Shown: positions 9,688 to 21,551, counted from the stretch's first letter. The stretch is 64,000 nucleotides of DNA from Lysobacteraceae bacterium (GCA_016789405.1 JAEUPQ010000011.1:220226-284225); one strand, 5' to 3'. Numbers and translations: made by a program. Notes: generated by a model from the letters alone, not told the origin.

Positions 9688-9847
9688 CGGAGACCCCTCG
9701 ACTGGTATGGGCGAATTTTACATACTTTTCCTTGCATACTCCACGGCACCCCGCTGAACGGTGGGTTCCGGCCATGCCAGGCCCGGAACGCCCCCGAAAC
9801 ACATTCCAAGCGGATAATCGAGACATCCCCCATCCAAGGAGAGAGCC

Positions 9848-12619
<2,772 letters not shown>

Positions 12620-12721
12620 TGGATTCACCGCTTCGTCTCCTGGCGGAAGCCCGGCCCTCGCGCCCTGCGCGAGGGCGCTCGACGGCGCGCGAACCGATGG
12701 TTCGCGAACGCGCCGGCTCGC

Positions 12722-12769
12722 CCGCCACGGCGGCATCCTGCACTACGTCCTGAGGCAGGTCGCGGCGCA
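12722..12769 (+). repeat. Partial duplicate of the acnA 3' end
   Basis: These 48 bases repeat acnA bases 12568-12615 with one visible mismatch (CAGCTCGCG versus CAGGTCGCG), ending just before the acnA stop codon. Between the copies, 12620-12721 holds two hairpins: CCTCGCG/CGCGAGG near 12657-12675 and CGCGAACC/GGTTCGCG near 12686-12708. The arrangement looks like insertion of a palindromic element with duplication or capture of the gene end. The rest of the gap to rpfB (12770-12937) shows only the rpfB ribosome-binding region. Confidence 0.85.
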
Positions 12770-12937
12770 GCAAAGCGCTGCGGATCTCGAAGGGCAGCAA
12801 GACCGCACCGCTGCAGCGCCCTCCAAGGGAAACATACGGAGGCGTCTTGCGGCCCCCGGGGGGCTATGCTCCAATCGGTTGGAACAGCCAATGAACGGCC
12901 CGAAGTGGCCGCACTCCAAAAAGAGAGAGGGGATCAC

Positions 12938-14614
12938 ATGAGTCAAGACCGCCCGTGGTTTGCGAGCTACCCGGCTGACGTGCCGCAGGAAATCGACGTC
13001 GACGAGTTTCCGTCGATCGTGGCCGTGCTGCAGTCGTCTCTGGAGAAATACAGCGATCGCCCAGCGTTCTCGAACATGGGCAAGTCCCTCACCTATGCTG
13101 AGGTCGACCGCTACAGCAAGCAGTTCGCCGCCTACCTGCTCGGCGAACTCAAGCTCAAGAAGGGCGACAGGGTCGCCGTGATGATGCCCAATTGCCTGCA
13201 GTACCCGATCGCGACGTTCGGCATCCTGCGCGCTGGCCTCACGGTCGTGAACACCAACCCGATGTACACGCCCCGGGAGCTCAAGCATCAACTGGTCGAT
13301 TCCGGTGCCAGCGCGATCCTCGTCCTCGACAATTTCGGCAAGACCGTGCAGACCGTTCTGGCGGACACCCAGGTCAAGCAGGTCATCACGACCGGACTGG
13401 GCGACATGCTCGGCTTCCCCAAGGGCAACGTCGTCAATTTCGTGCTCAAGTACGTGAAGAAGATGGTGCCGGATTACGAGATCCCCGGTGCGGTCCGCTT
13501 CCGCAACGCACTCACGCTCGGGCAGATGCATACCCTGCCGGCAGTGGAGATCGGCCCGGAGGACATCGCCTTCCTGCAGTACACCGGCGGCACCACCGGC
13601 GTCGCCAAGGGCGCGATGCTCACGCATCGCAATCTCGTCGCCAACATGCAGCAGGCGTCGGCATGGATCGGCCGCAACGCGAAGATGGGCGAGGAAGTGA
13701 TCGTCACCGCGCTTCCGCTGTACCACATCTTCGCGCTGACCGCGAACGGCCTGGTCTTCATGAAGTTCGGCGGTCACAACCATCTCATCACCAATCCTCG
13801 CGACATGCCCGGCTTCGTGAAAGAACTCTCCAAGATTCCCTTCACCGCCATCACTGGCGTCAACACCCTCTTCAACGGCCTGCTCAACACGCCGGGCTTC
13901 GACAAGGTCGACTTCTCGAAACTCCACCTCACGCTGGGTGGCGGCATGGCCGTGCAGCGCGCCGTGGCCGAACGCTGGAAGCAGGTCACGGGCGTGACCC
14001 TGGTCGAAGCGTATGGCCTGACCGAAACCTCGCCCGCGGCATGCATCAATCCGATGGACCTCGCCGACTACAACGGCGCCATCGGCCTTCCGATTTCTTC
14101 GACCGATGCCTGCGTGAAGGATGAGGAAAACCGGACGCTGGGCGTCGGCGAAGTCGGCGAACTCTGCATCAAGGGGCCGCAGGTGATGAAGGGCTACTGG
14201 CAGCGCCCCGAGGAAACCGCGAAGGTGCTCGACGGCGAAGGCTGGCTGCACACCGGCGACATGGCGAAGATGGACGAAAATGGCTTCTTCTACATCGTCG
14301 ACCGCAAGAAGGACATGATCCTCGTCTCCGGTTTCAACGTGTACCCGAACGAAATCGAAGACGTGATCGCGCTGATGCCAGGCGTGCTCGAGGTTGCAGC
14401 CGTCGGTGTGCCTGACGAGAAATCCGGTGAAGCCGTGAAGGTCGTGATCGTGAAGAAGGATCCGAACCTCACTGCGGAACAGGTGAAGGCGCATGCGCGC
14501 GAGAACCTGACCGGCTACAAGCAGCCCAAGTTCGTCGAGTTCCGCACCGAACTGCCCAAGACGAACGTCGGCAAGATCCTGCGCCGCGAACTGCGGGACC
14601 AGGCCTGCGCCTGA
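12938..14614 (+). CDS. rpfB: Long-chain fatty acyl-CoA ligase RpfB (FadD-like)
   Basis: Adenylates fatty acids and transfers them to CoA; in Xanthomonas RpfB drives turnover of the DSF signal and of free fatty acids. The 558-residue length equals FadD (561 in E. coli). The ANL-superfamily motifs are all present: P-loop [26 protein letters not shown], the hinge segment [26 protein letters not shown], and the catalytic lysine near the end ([10 protein letters not shown]). The ATG at 12938 is preceded by AGAGAGGGG; the longer frame from 12866 lacks such a site. It stands immediately before the KAS-rpfF pair but is separated from it by a strong terminator and about 1 kb. Confidence 0.93.
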   Translation: MSQDRPWFASYPADVPQEIDVDEFPSIVAVLQSSLEKYSDRPAFSNMGKSLTYAEVDRYSKQFAAYLLGELKLKKGDRVAVMMPNCLQYPIATFGILRAGLTVVNTNPMYTPRELKHQLVDSGASAILVLDNFGKTVQTVLADTQVKQVITTGLGDMLGFPKGNVVNFVLKYVKKMVPDYEIPGAVRFRNALTLGQMHTLPAVEIGPEDIAFLQYTGGTTGVAKGAMLTHRNLVANMQQASAWIGRNAKMGEEVIVTALPLYHIFALTANGLVFMKFGGHNHLITNPRDMPGFVKELSKIPFTAITGVNTLFNGLLNTPGFDKVDFSKLHLTLGGGMAVQRAVAERWKQVTGVTLVEAYGLTETSPAACINPMDLADYNGAIGLPISSTDACVKDEENRTLGVGEVGELCIKGPQVMKGYWQRPEETAKVLDGEGWLHTGDMAKMDENGFFYIVDRKKDMILVSGFNVYPNEIEDVIALMPGVLEVAAVGVPDEKSGEAVKVVIVKKDPNLTAEQVKAHARENLTGYKQPKFVEFRTELPKTNVGKILRRELRDQACA

Positions 14615-14625
14615 TGCATTGCACA

Positions 14626-14657
14626 GGCACCGCGTCAACAATGACGCGGTGCCTTCT
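14626..14657 (+). terminator. Rho-independent terminator after rpfB
   Basis: A perfect 12-bp stem (GGCACCGCGTCA at 14626-14637 with TGACGCGGTGCC at 14642-14653) and ACAA loop, beginning 11 bases after the rpfB stop and followed by TTCT. The stem is very stable although the T-run is short. It should separate rpfB transcription from the KAS-rpfF unit. Confidence 0.8.
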
Positions 14658-15613
14658 CGCCTCCCGGCGACATTCTTCCCCGTCCTCGCGCCCCTGGCTG
14701 GCGCCCCGGAACGTCGACCACCCCCGACGCTCCCCTCTTCCGCAGAATCCACATGCATCGGCCACCACCTTGCGCATGGCCGGGTTCTTTCGCGCGCAGC
14801 GTAAACGTGTCCGGAACGAGCACGCGGTGAGGCTTGCGTCGACCGATATTCCGGAACACGCCCCCTCGCCCATGGGCCATGGATAGATGGTTTGCCGGCG
14901 GATATCAGGTCGATCCATCGAAAACTTTCAGCGCGCAAAGAAATGAACAATGGAATTCGATGAAGACAATGCGATCGCATTGCCTGTCGCGGATATTGCG
15001 AGACAGGTTGCACCGCCATCAAACAAATTTCTTCCGGGCTGCAGTCGGTGATTGGATAAGCGTCACGTGCGCACTGGATCCATGCGCTTCACGCCAAGCG
15101 CGATCATCATCAATCCGATAATGCACCACACCGCGACACGTGTTAGCAAATCCGCACTTTCGCAGCCGAAATGGGCATTGCGGTAATACATGGAATACGA
15201 GCGCTTCCTCGGAACACTTCGAAAAGCACAATCGATCGAGCATACACTCCAGCTTTTGCGGCAGATAATCGGCGGACAGGCATACATTTAGAGACAGGCA
15301 TCGCATTTTCACGCAAAAACGCCCCGAAAATGCCCCCGACCTGTCGAAAATCCCGGGGCGGCCTGTCTTGCAGTTTCCTTTCGTTCGGAGCATACAGACA
15401 GCATCGGAGCCATCGTCTTTTCGGGGCGACACCAGTAGTCGCGATGGCCGACTGCGATAGAGCCGCCAGGCGCACGTCGTCCGGCATATGCTTGTATTGA
15501 TGCATGGGGAAATGATGGCAACTCGAATGGATTCATCTAATCGTCGCCCTGTGCGATTCAAAAAGAGATCGCCCTCTCAACTGCATTGATCCATTGCCGT
15601 AGGCTTCAAGAAC
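14658..15613. other. Long intergenic region upstream of the KAS-rpfF unit
   Basis: About 950 bases with no convincing gene. The stretch 14900-15560 is visibly richer in A and T than its surroundings and its open frames on both strands overlap one another and have unnatural composition (many Arg, Cys, Ser). Visible structure: an inverted repeat CGCCCCG (15320-15326) / CGGGGCG (15354-15360) enclosing two GAAAAT-type repeats. It presumably holds the promoter and regulatory sites for the KAS-rpfF unit, but I could not identify a convincing -35/-10 pair. A small RNA cannot be excluded. Confidence 0.5.
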
Positions 15614-16852
15614 ATGAGCAGCAACGCAATCGCCATCACCGGACTTGGCGTCCTCTCGCCGATCGGCTGCAACATCGCGGAACTGGCGGATTCCATATCG
15701 ACCGCGCGCTCCGGAATCTCGCTGATAGACGCACCGCCGCTCGCAAGATCATTCGCTGCCGGCGTCATTGACCGGGACTTCACCAAGCTGTTCAAGCCGC
15801 TGGAAAGGCCGTTTCTCGATCGTTGCCAGCAAATGGCGATCCTTGCCGCCGACCAGGCGATCGAGCACGCAGGGCTGGGCGACCTCTCCGAACTGGGCGT
15901 GCGCGCAGGCGTGCACTATGGCAACGTCAATGGCGGCGTGAGCACCGCCCAGGCCTGGTACCAGCAGTTGCTCAACAACGGCGCCCAGGCGGCGCGTCCG
16001 TTCTCCGCGATGGCCATCATGGGCAATGCCGGAGCAGCCCACATCTCGATCAGGCATGGCATCCGCGGCCCCGTGCTCACCCACGCCACGGCCTGCGCGT
16101 CCTCTGGCGTCGCGATTGCCGAGGCCGCACGCGCCATCGCGACGGGTCGACTCGACGTCGCGATCGCCGGCGGCGCCGAAGCGCCACTCACGGCCAGCCT
16201 CATCGGTGTTTTCGATGGAACGCGCGCCCTTTCGAAGCCCGATCCCGAGGATCCAGCTCGAACCTGCAAGCCATTCTCGATCGACAGGAGCGGGCTCGTT
16301 CTCGGCGAGGGCGCCGCGTTCCTCGTGCTCGAATCGATTGCCCACGCGCAAGCAAGGGGCGCAGACATCATCGGCTATGTCGCAGGCTCAGGCATCGCGA
16401 GCGACGCCCATCACATCGGAATGCCGCAATCCGAAGGACAAATCCTGACATTGCGCGATGCACTTCGCGACGCAGGTCTTTCACCCCGCGACATCGATTA
16501 CATCAATGCACATGCCACCGCGACGAATGGTGGCGACGAGATCGAATCGACATCACTTCGTACCGTTTTCGGCGATGGCTCGGATGCGCCGCGCGTCAGT
16601 TCGACCAAGTCCGTCCACGGACATCTCCTTGGCGCGACAAGCGCGCTGGAAGCCGTGATCACGCTCGTTGCGATGGAACGGTCCATCCTTCCCGCAACCG
16701 CACACCTCGACAACATCGACCCTGACTGCGCCCTACGCCATATCCAGGTCACCCCGGTTCCCGACCACCCGATCCGTGCGGCACTTTCGTTCTCGTGCGG
16801 ATTCGGTGGAACTAACGTCGCACTCGTATTCACTCGGGAGCATTGGTCATGA
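15614..16852 (+). CDS. Beta-ketoacyl-ACP synthase (KAS I/II, FabF-like) linked to rpfF
   Basis: Condensing enzyme that would extend an acyl chain by two carbons using malonyl-ACP. The 412-residue product has the complete Cys-His-His site: Cys161 in THATACASSG, His300 in NAHATATNGGD, and Lys332/His335 in STKSVHGHLLGA; the glycine-rich end SFSCGFGGTN is also present. Length equals FabF/FabB (about 410). Only 25 bases separate its stop from the rpfF start, so the two are very probably one transcript. The rpf loci of Xanthomonas, as I know them, have no KAS gene here. Housekeeping fabF normally sits with fab genes, so this looks like a paralogue dedicated to DSF synthesis. The function is inferred from context. 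Confidence 0.92.
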   Translation: MSSNAIAITGLGVLSPIGCNIAELADSISTARSGISLIDAPPLARSFAAGVIDRDFTKLFKPLERPFLDRCQQMAILAADQAIEHAGLGDLSELGVRAGVHYGNVNGGVSTAQAWYQQLLNNGAQAARPFSAMAIMGNAGAAHISIRHGIRGPVLTHATACASSGVAIAEAARAIATGRLDVAIAGGAEAPLTASLIGVFDGTRALSKPDPEDPARTCKPFSIDRSGLVLGEGAAFLVLESIAHAQARGADIIGYVAGSGIASDAHHIGMPQSEGQILTLRDALRDAGLSPRDIDYINAHATATNGGDEIESTSLRTVFGDGSDAPRVSSTKSVHGHLLGATSALEAVITLVAMERSILPATAHLDNIDPDCALRHIQVTPVPDHPIRAALSFSCGFGGTNVALVFTREHWS

Positions 16853-16877
16853 CACCTCAAACACAATGGAGCCACCC

Positions 16878-17789
16878 ATGAACGCACACGTCCACACCAA
16901 CATCGACACCTTCGAGCCGTTCTCCCACGCACGACGCACCACCACGGAACTGCATCGAGGAAAGAACGACAGCCTCTGGCTGACGCTCCATGCGGATGAC
17001 GAGCGCGGCATCAACAATTTCACGCCGACGCTCCTTTCGGAGCTGCGCGAAGTCATCGGCGCGCTGAAGCGCGATGACGGACGCTGGGATACCCTCGCGG
17101 GCCCGCGCAATGTTTCGTACATCGTCGTCAAATCGAGCGATCCGGAGTACTTCAGCGTTGGCGGAGACCTCAGCTACTTCCGGAGGTGCATCGCCGAGCG
17201 CGATGCCGATGCGCTCCGCGAGTACTCGACGCACTGCCTCGACCTCCTCATGGACTGGAGCACCCTGATGAAGGACCGCATGACCACGGTATCCCTGATC
17301 CAGGGACGCGCACTTGGCGGCGGCTGGGAAATGGCGTTGAGTTGCGACTACATCATCGCGGAAGAACACAGCAGCTTCGGCTTTCCGGAAATCATGTTCG
17401 GCCTGTTCCCGTGTACCGGCGCGATGGGGCTGCTCACGAGGCGGATCGGCGCGGTCCAGGCCGAGCGCATCATGACGAGCGGCCGCGTCTACACGGCTCG
17501 CGAGTTGCATTCGATGGGACTCGTCGATGAAGTCGTTCCCACCGGCTCAGGCGAGCGTGCCGTCGAGGACTACATCGTCCGGCATGGCAATCGCCGCGAA
17601 GCCTTCCTCAAGGTCCAGCAGAGCAGGATTCGAATGGCGCCGCTCGATTACATCGAAGGCATGCGCATCGTCGACGACTGGGTCGAGCTGGCCATGCGGC
17701 TTTCACCTGCCGAACTGCGCTCGATGGAAATGCTGATCATGATGCAGTCCTCCGCAATACGCGGGGACGCCCAGAGGAAGGCAGCATGA
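16878..17789 (+). CDS. rpfF: DSF synthase RpfF (enoyl-CoA hydratase/thioesterase fold)
   Basis: Crotonase-family enzyme that dehydrates 3-hydroxyacyl-ACP to the cis-2-enoyl form and hydrolyses the thioester to release diffusible signal factor fatty acid. The 303-residue protein contains GRALGGGWEMALSCDYIIAE and SSFGFPEIMFGLFPCTGAMG. Its two glutamates, Glu151 and Glu171, are 20 residues apart, as are the catalytic Glu141/Glu161 of X. campestris RpfF. The start at 16878 follows a GGAG seven bases upstream; the frame upstream overlaps the KAS gene. Its stop lies 16 bases from the stop of rpfC on the other strand, the same convergent rpfF/rpfC arrangement as in Xanthomonas. The acyl substrate here may differ because of the linked KAS. 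Confidence 0.93.
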   Translation: MNAHVHTNIDTFEPFSHARRTTTELHRGKNDSLWLTLHADDERGINNFTPTLLSELREVIGALKRDDGRWDTLAGPRNVSYIVVKSSDPEYFSVGGDLSYFRRCIAERDADALREYSTHCLDLLMDWSTLMKDRMTTVSLIQGRALGGGWEMALSCDYIIAEEHSSFGFPEIMFGLFPCTGAMGLLTRRIGAVQAERIMTSGRVYTARELHSMGLVDEVVPTGSGERAVEDYIVRHGNRREAFLKVQQSRIRMAPLDYIEGMRIVDDWVELAMRLSPAELRSMEMLIMMQSSAIRGDAQRKAA

Positions 17790-17805
17790 ATTGCACAGGG
17801 CGCGC

Positions 17806-19992
17806 TCAACCGGGGTCGCCCGGGTTCCCATTGCCCTGCAAGACCCCGTTGAGCGCGCTCACGCTGCGATCGGTGAGTTCACGCACGTCGCGCAACCAGG
17901 CCTGACGCGTGGCCGTCAATTCGGTAGCCGACATCGTCATCAGGCGACCTGCCAGGGATGCCAGGCGCACGGCTCCCACATTGAGGCAGACGCCTTTGAG
18001 GGAATGCGCGATATGGCGGACCTCTTGAACGTCGATCTCCCCGCGCTCGCGCGACAAGGTATCGACGAGTTTTTCGATATCGGAAATCGCATCCTTCAGC
18101 ATGGCCTCGAGGAACTGTCGTGACGGATTGACTTCCCTGAGGTTATCCAATGCGTCCTGACTGATGTATTCCATCGGAACGAGCCTCAGATGCCCCGCTG
18201 CAACGGTGGGGCCGGCATCCTTGGGATCGACCGTCCGCGACTCGGTCCAGCCCCCGGTGGCATTCACGCCTTCGGGCACTTCCGCGGGAATGACGTCCCC
18301 GAGCATGACTTGCTCGGCACCGCGCTCGACGGCCAGGGCAACCCTCAGCTTCTGAAACGTGATCGGCTTGTGGATCAGGCCGCTTGCACCGGTCGCGAGC
18401 AGCCGTTCGGAAGTGGCCGCAGAGGTGTCCGCGGTGATGAAGAATGTCGGCGCCGTCTGGATTTTTCCGAAGCGGTACAACTGGTACACGCTCGCCCCAT
18501 CGATGTCGGACATGTTGAAATCGAGGAATATCGCATCGAAATCGCTTTCGGCAAGGCAATGCAGCGCCCCTTCCCCCGACGCGACCGCAGTCACCTGATG
18601 ACCGTCCTTGGCCAGCATCTCGTGCAGCAGACGCAAGTTCACGGGATGATCATCGGCGATCAGGACCCTCCGCGGCGGCATGGCCTCGGCGCGCGGCTCC
18701 GCGACCGAAGCATGTGACTCGATGTCCTTGCCGATGGCCGAACGCTGCAGCAGGAGATCGAACCAGAACGTGGTTCCCTTCCCCGGCTCGCTTTCGACAT
18801 TGAGCTCCCCACCCATGCGCCGCACGTGCTCGTAAGCAATCGACGTGCCCAGCCCGGTACCGCCGTACTTGCGCGTCGCCCCCGTCTCGACCTGATAGAA
18901 CGGCTCGAAGATCCTGGCAAGGTGTTCCGGTGCGATTCCGATGCCCGTGTCGGAAACACGAAACGCGACCACATAGCGATCCGCCCGTTCGGACACCAAC
19001 TCGATCCTGATGACCACCCGGCCGCTGTCGGTGAACTTCACCGCATTGCCGGCGAGGTTCATCAGGACACTGGAAAGCTCGTACTCGTGGCCGATGACGC
19101 GATCCTTGATCCGTCCATCGAAATCCACGGTCATCTCGATTCCCTTGCGCATCGAAACGGGTTCGAGGGCGAGTTTCACGCGCTCGACGATCTCCACGAG
19201 GTCGAAAGGCTCTGCTGCGCCCATCACGCGGCCGGCCTGCATCTTCGAGATGTCGAGCAGTTGCTTGATCTCGCCGTCGAGCACGCTGGACAACCCAAGG
19301 ATCGCTTCGACCCGCGCGTTGACAGCCGGATCGCGGGTCTCGGCCGAGATGAGTTGTGCCGAAGACACGATCCCGGTCAAGGGCGTGCGCAATTCGTGGC
19401 TGACATTGGCAAGCAATTGCGACTTCGCCCGGCTTTCGCGCTCCGCATGGTTGCGGGCTTCATGCAGGTTTCGAATCAGTCCCGACGCATACACGGGCAC
19501 GATGAGGAGCAGCAGGCCATGTGATGCCGCAGCCATGAGCTCGGCCCGCCACATCGGCGAGACGTATACCAGCACACCGAGCCCCAGCATCGATACCGAT
19601 TGGCACAATTGCATCGGTTTCACGCCGATCCGGAAACCGAAACCCAGGATGGTGAAAAGGTAGAAGCAGGCGAAGAAGATGGAGGCTTCGCCCATCAGCA
19701 GCAACCAGCAGGTCAGCATCAGCGGATCGAAAACCGCCGTGGAATTCACGATCCTGCGCGCACGCACGATCGCCGTCTTCCGGACCAGCCACAGTACGAA
19801 AAGGCAGTAGATCATGTAGATCGTGGCCATGGCCACGATCTCGAAGGCGCCGATGCTGGGCGACGACGTACCCGCATACAGCGCGGTACCCACCATGAGC
19901 GCGTCGACGACAAGACCGAGCTTCACGCGCAACCATGCCTGCGCGCGAACACTGCTTTCCAGATGGGGTTGCACTTGCGCCGGAACGCTCAC
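17806..19992 (-). CDS. rpfC: Hybrid sensor histidine kinase RpfC
   Basis: Membrane sensor of DSF that phosphorylates RpfG and, in Xanthomonas, also binds and restrains RpfF through its receiver domain. From the GTG at 19992 the protein has 728 residues (X. campestris RpfC 726): about five membrane segments (24-180), HisKA with His199 in NVSHELRTPLTG, the ATPase domain (NLAGNAVKF, DTGIGI, GGTGLGTS), a receiver with Asp491 in FLDFNMSDIDG, and a C-terminal Hpt with His663 in HIAHSLKG. The GTG has a GGAG eight bases upstream; ATG 20052 (748 residues) is an alternative with no clear ribosome site, and 20136 would overlap the divergent ACP gene. Confidence 0.93.
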   Translation of the reverse strand: MSVPAQVQPHLESSVRAQAWLRVKLGLVVDALMVGTALYAGTSSPSIGAFEIVAMATIYMIYCLFVLWLVRKTAIVRARRIVNSTAVFDPLMLTCWLLLMGEASIFFACFYLFTILGFGFRIGVKPMQLCQSVSMLGLGVLVYVSPMWRAELMAAASHGLLLLIVPVYASGLIRNLHEARNHAERESRAKSQLLANVSHELRTPLTGIVSSAQLISAETRDPAVNARVEAILGLSSVLDGEIKQLLDISKMQAGRVMGAAEPFDLVEIVERVKLALEPVSMRKGIEMTVDFDGRIKDRVIGHEYELSSVLMNLAGNAVKFTDSGRVVIRIELVSERADRYVVAFRVSDTGIGIAPEHLARIFEPFYQVETGATRKYGGTGLGTSIAYEHVRRMGGELNVESEPGKGTTFWFDLLLQRSAIGKDIESHASVAEPRAEAMPPRRVLIADDHPVNLRLLHEMLAKDGHQVTAVASGEGALHCLAESDFDAIFLDFNMSDIDGASVYQLYRFGKIQTAPTFFITADTSAATSERLLATGASGLIHKPITFQKLRVALAVERGAEQVMLGDVIPAEVPEGVNATGGWTESRTVDPKDAGPTVAAGHLRLVPMEYISQDALDNLREVNPSRQFLEAMLKDAISDIEKLVDTLSRERGEIDVQEVRHIAHSLKGVCLNVGAVRLASLAGRLMTMSATELTATRQAWLRDVRELTDRSVSALNGVLQGNGNPGDPG

Positions 19993-20091
19993 GGCAGGCT
20001 CCAGACCGCGTGGTAAGATGCGACAGCGGACACCGACTCGCGGTGACGGCATACGAAGACTTCGAGAACGCGAAAGCGACAGGGGCGAAGC

Positions 20092-20334
20092 ATGGACAAA
20101 TCCGAGATCATGGCGCAGCTCAAGCGCCTCCTCCATTCACAGTTCGAAATCGACCCCGACTCGATCGACGGATCAACCAGGCAGGCCGACCTGGGAATCG
20201 ATTCGATCCTGATGGTGGGCCTCATGCTGGACATTGAATCTGAGCTCGGGTTCTCGTTCGACATGATGGACCTGCCCAAGAATCCCTCCCTGAACGAGAT
20301 CTGTGACCTCGTCTATCGCAACCTGAACAAATAG
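20092..20334 (+). CDS. Stand-alone acyl carrier protein in the rpf locus
   Basis: An 80-residue four-helix carrier protein. The phosphopantetheine attachment site is DLGIDSILMV with Ser38; the acidic helix II face (LMLDIESELGF) expected to contact KAS and ACP-dependent enzymes is present. It differs clearly from the usual fatty-acid ACP (which has the DSLDTVELVMALEEEF type of helix), looking more like a discrete secondary-metabolism carrier. AGGGG lies 8 bases before the ATG. It occupies the slot between rpfC and rpfG where Xanthomonas has rpfH, but points the other way, breaking the rpfG-rpfH-rpfC operon. Proposed role: carrier for the KAS/RpfF reactions; this is inference from position. Confidence 0.9.
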   Translation: MDKSEIMAQLKRLLHSQFEIDPDSIDGSTRQADLGIDSILMVGLMLDIESELGFSFDMMDLPKNPSLNEICDLVYRNLNK

Positions 20335-20410
20335 CACCTGCAGAACCCGTTCACGAATTGCTGGAGACGCCCCCTCGCGCTCCATGTGAACGGCACAGGC
20401 AAGACCGACC

Positions 20411-21484
20411 TCATTCTAGGCCGGGTCTTTGCGAGACGGTGGAAAACCGCTCGCAGATGTCCTGCAGGCGCTCGCGGTGATCGAGCAGGACCTGGACGCA
20501 TTGCGGATCGAAGAGTTTCCCGCTTTGTTCCACCAGGAAGTCGAGTGCACTGTCGAAGCTCCAGGGCGCCTTGTACGGCCTCGGCGAGATGAGGGCGTCG
20601 AAGACATCGGCCACGGCCACGACACGGGCCTCGATCGGAATCTGCGCACCGCTGAGGCCGTCCGGATAGCCGCTGCCATCGAAGCGTTCGTGATGGCGCA
20701 AGGCGATCGTGGCTCCGGCCTGGATGAAGCGGTTCTGGCTGCCGCTAAGCAGTTCGTGCCCGATCTGCGGATGGCGGCGCATGATGCTCAACTGGTGCTC
20801 GTCGAGCGGGCCGGGCTTGAGCAGCACATCGTCGGGAATCGCGATCTTGCCCATGTCGTGGAGCGGCGCGGCCAATTCGATCAGGCGAACCTCATCCTCG
20901 GGCATGCCGAGGCCTTCGGCGATCAATCCGGCGATGTGGGCCATGCGCTCGAGATAGGCACTCGTGCCGATGTCCCGGTACTCGATCGCACGGGCAAGCC
21001 GCGACAGCGTTTCGCGCTCGCGCTCTTCGACTTCATGCATGCTCGACAGGAGACGCTGCTCGAGCGAGAGGGCGCGCTGCTTGATCGATTCGGACTGCTG
21101 GCGAAGCTGCAACAGGTTACGGCACCGGGCACGCAACTCGCGCGGCCGGACCGGCTTGACCAGGAAGTCGATCACGCCGGCATCCAGCGCAGCTTGGCGG
21201 ATCGGTTCGTCGCCGACCACGGTGACCAGCACGATCGGAACATCGCGATTGCTCAGCGACCTGCGGAAGCGCCGCGCGAATTCCAGGCCATCGATGACCG
21301 GCATGCGGTAGTCCAGCAGGAGCAGGTCCGGTCGGTTGTTCTCCGACCATCGCAGAGCCTCCTCGGAATCGCCGAAGTCGAACACTTCCAGCTCGGGGCT
21401 GATGTCCTCGAGGATGTGCCGCAGCATGGTGCGTGCGGATGTCTGGTCGTCAACGATGACGATTTTCACGGAATTGCCCCACAT
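20411..21484 (-). CDS. rpfG: Two-component response regulator RpfG, HD-GYP c-di-GMP phosphodiesterase
   Basis: Partner of RpfC; when phosphorylated it degrades cyclic di-GMP and so converts the DSF signal into changes in motility, biofilm and exoenzyme production. The 357-residue protein has an N-terminal receiver with Asp58 in LLLLDYRMPVIDG and Lys110 (FLVKPVRPRE), a linker, and an HD-GYP domain with His209-Asp210 (PLHDMGKIAIPD) and HHERFDGSGYPDGL at 264-277. It is convergent with the ACP gene (76 bases apart). With the ACP inserted, rpfG and rpfC can no longer share a simple operon unless transcription passes through the antisense ACP gene. Confidence 0.95.
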   Translation of the reverse strand: MWGNSVKIVIVDDQTSARTMLRHILEDISPELEVFDFGDSEEALRWSENNRPDLLLLDYRMPVIDGLEFARRFRRSLSNRDVPIVLVTVVGDEPIRQAALDAGVIDFLVKPVRPRELRARCRNLLQLRQQSESIKQRALSLEQRLLSSMHEVEERERETLSRLARAIEYRDIGTSAYLERMAHIAGLIAEGLGMPEDEVRLIELAAPLHDMGKIAIPDDVLLKPGPLDEHQLSIMRRHPQIGHELLSGSQNRFIQAGATIALRHHERFDGSGYPDGLSGAQIPIEARVVAVADVFDALISPRPYKAPWSFDSALDFLVEQSGKLFDPQCVQVLLDHRERLQDICERFSTVSQRPGLE

Positions 21485-21523
21485 GCGGATACCGTGCGTC
21501 CTTGCGGTTCGTGAAGTTGCAGG

Positions 21524-21551
21524 CCTATACGCTGCGCCGAATTTAAAGCAA
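21524..21551 (-). promoter_or_regulatory. Possible sigma-70 promoter of rpfG
   Basis: Read on the minus strand: TTGCTT (21551-21546), 16-base spacer, TATAGG (21529-21524), about 40 bases before the rpfG start. The rest of the 381-base gap to lysS (21485-21865) shows a hairpin GACGGGC/GCCCGTC at 21816-21834 next to the lysS stop, probably part of its terminator, and no gene. Confidence 0.35.

Noticed and set aside
12743..15022. 759-residue open frame opposite rpfB
   Set aside because: Shadow of rpfB; composition dominated by His, Asp, Val and Arg with no motif.
15019..15561. 180-residue minus-strand frame in the gap before the KAS gene
   Set aside because: Overlaps three other frames in the same lower-GC stretch, has a Cys/Arg/Ser-heavy translation with no domain, and lacks a ribosome site. 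A decayed gene cannot be ruled out.
20092..20334. Treating the 80-residue protein as the housekeeping fatty-acid ACP (acpP)
   Set aside because: acpP is normally in the fabD-fabG-acpP-fabF cluster and has the DSLDTVELVMALEEEF-type helix; this protein has GIDSILMVGLMLDIESELGF and sits in the rpf locus.
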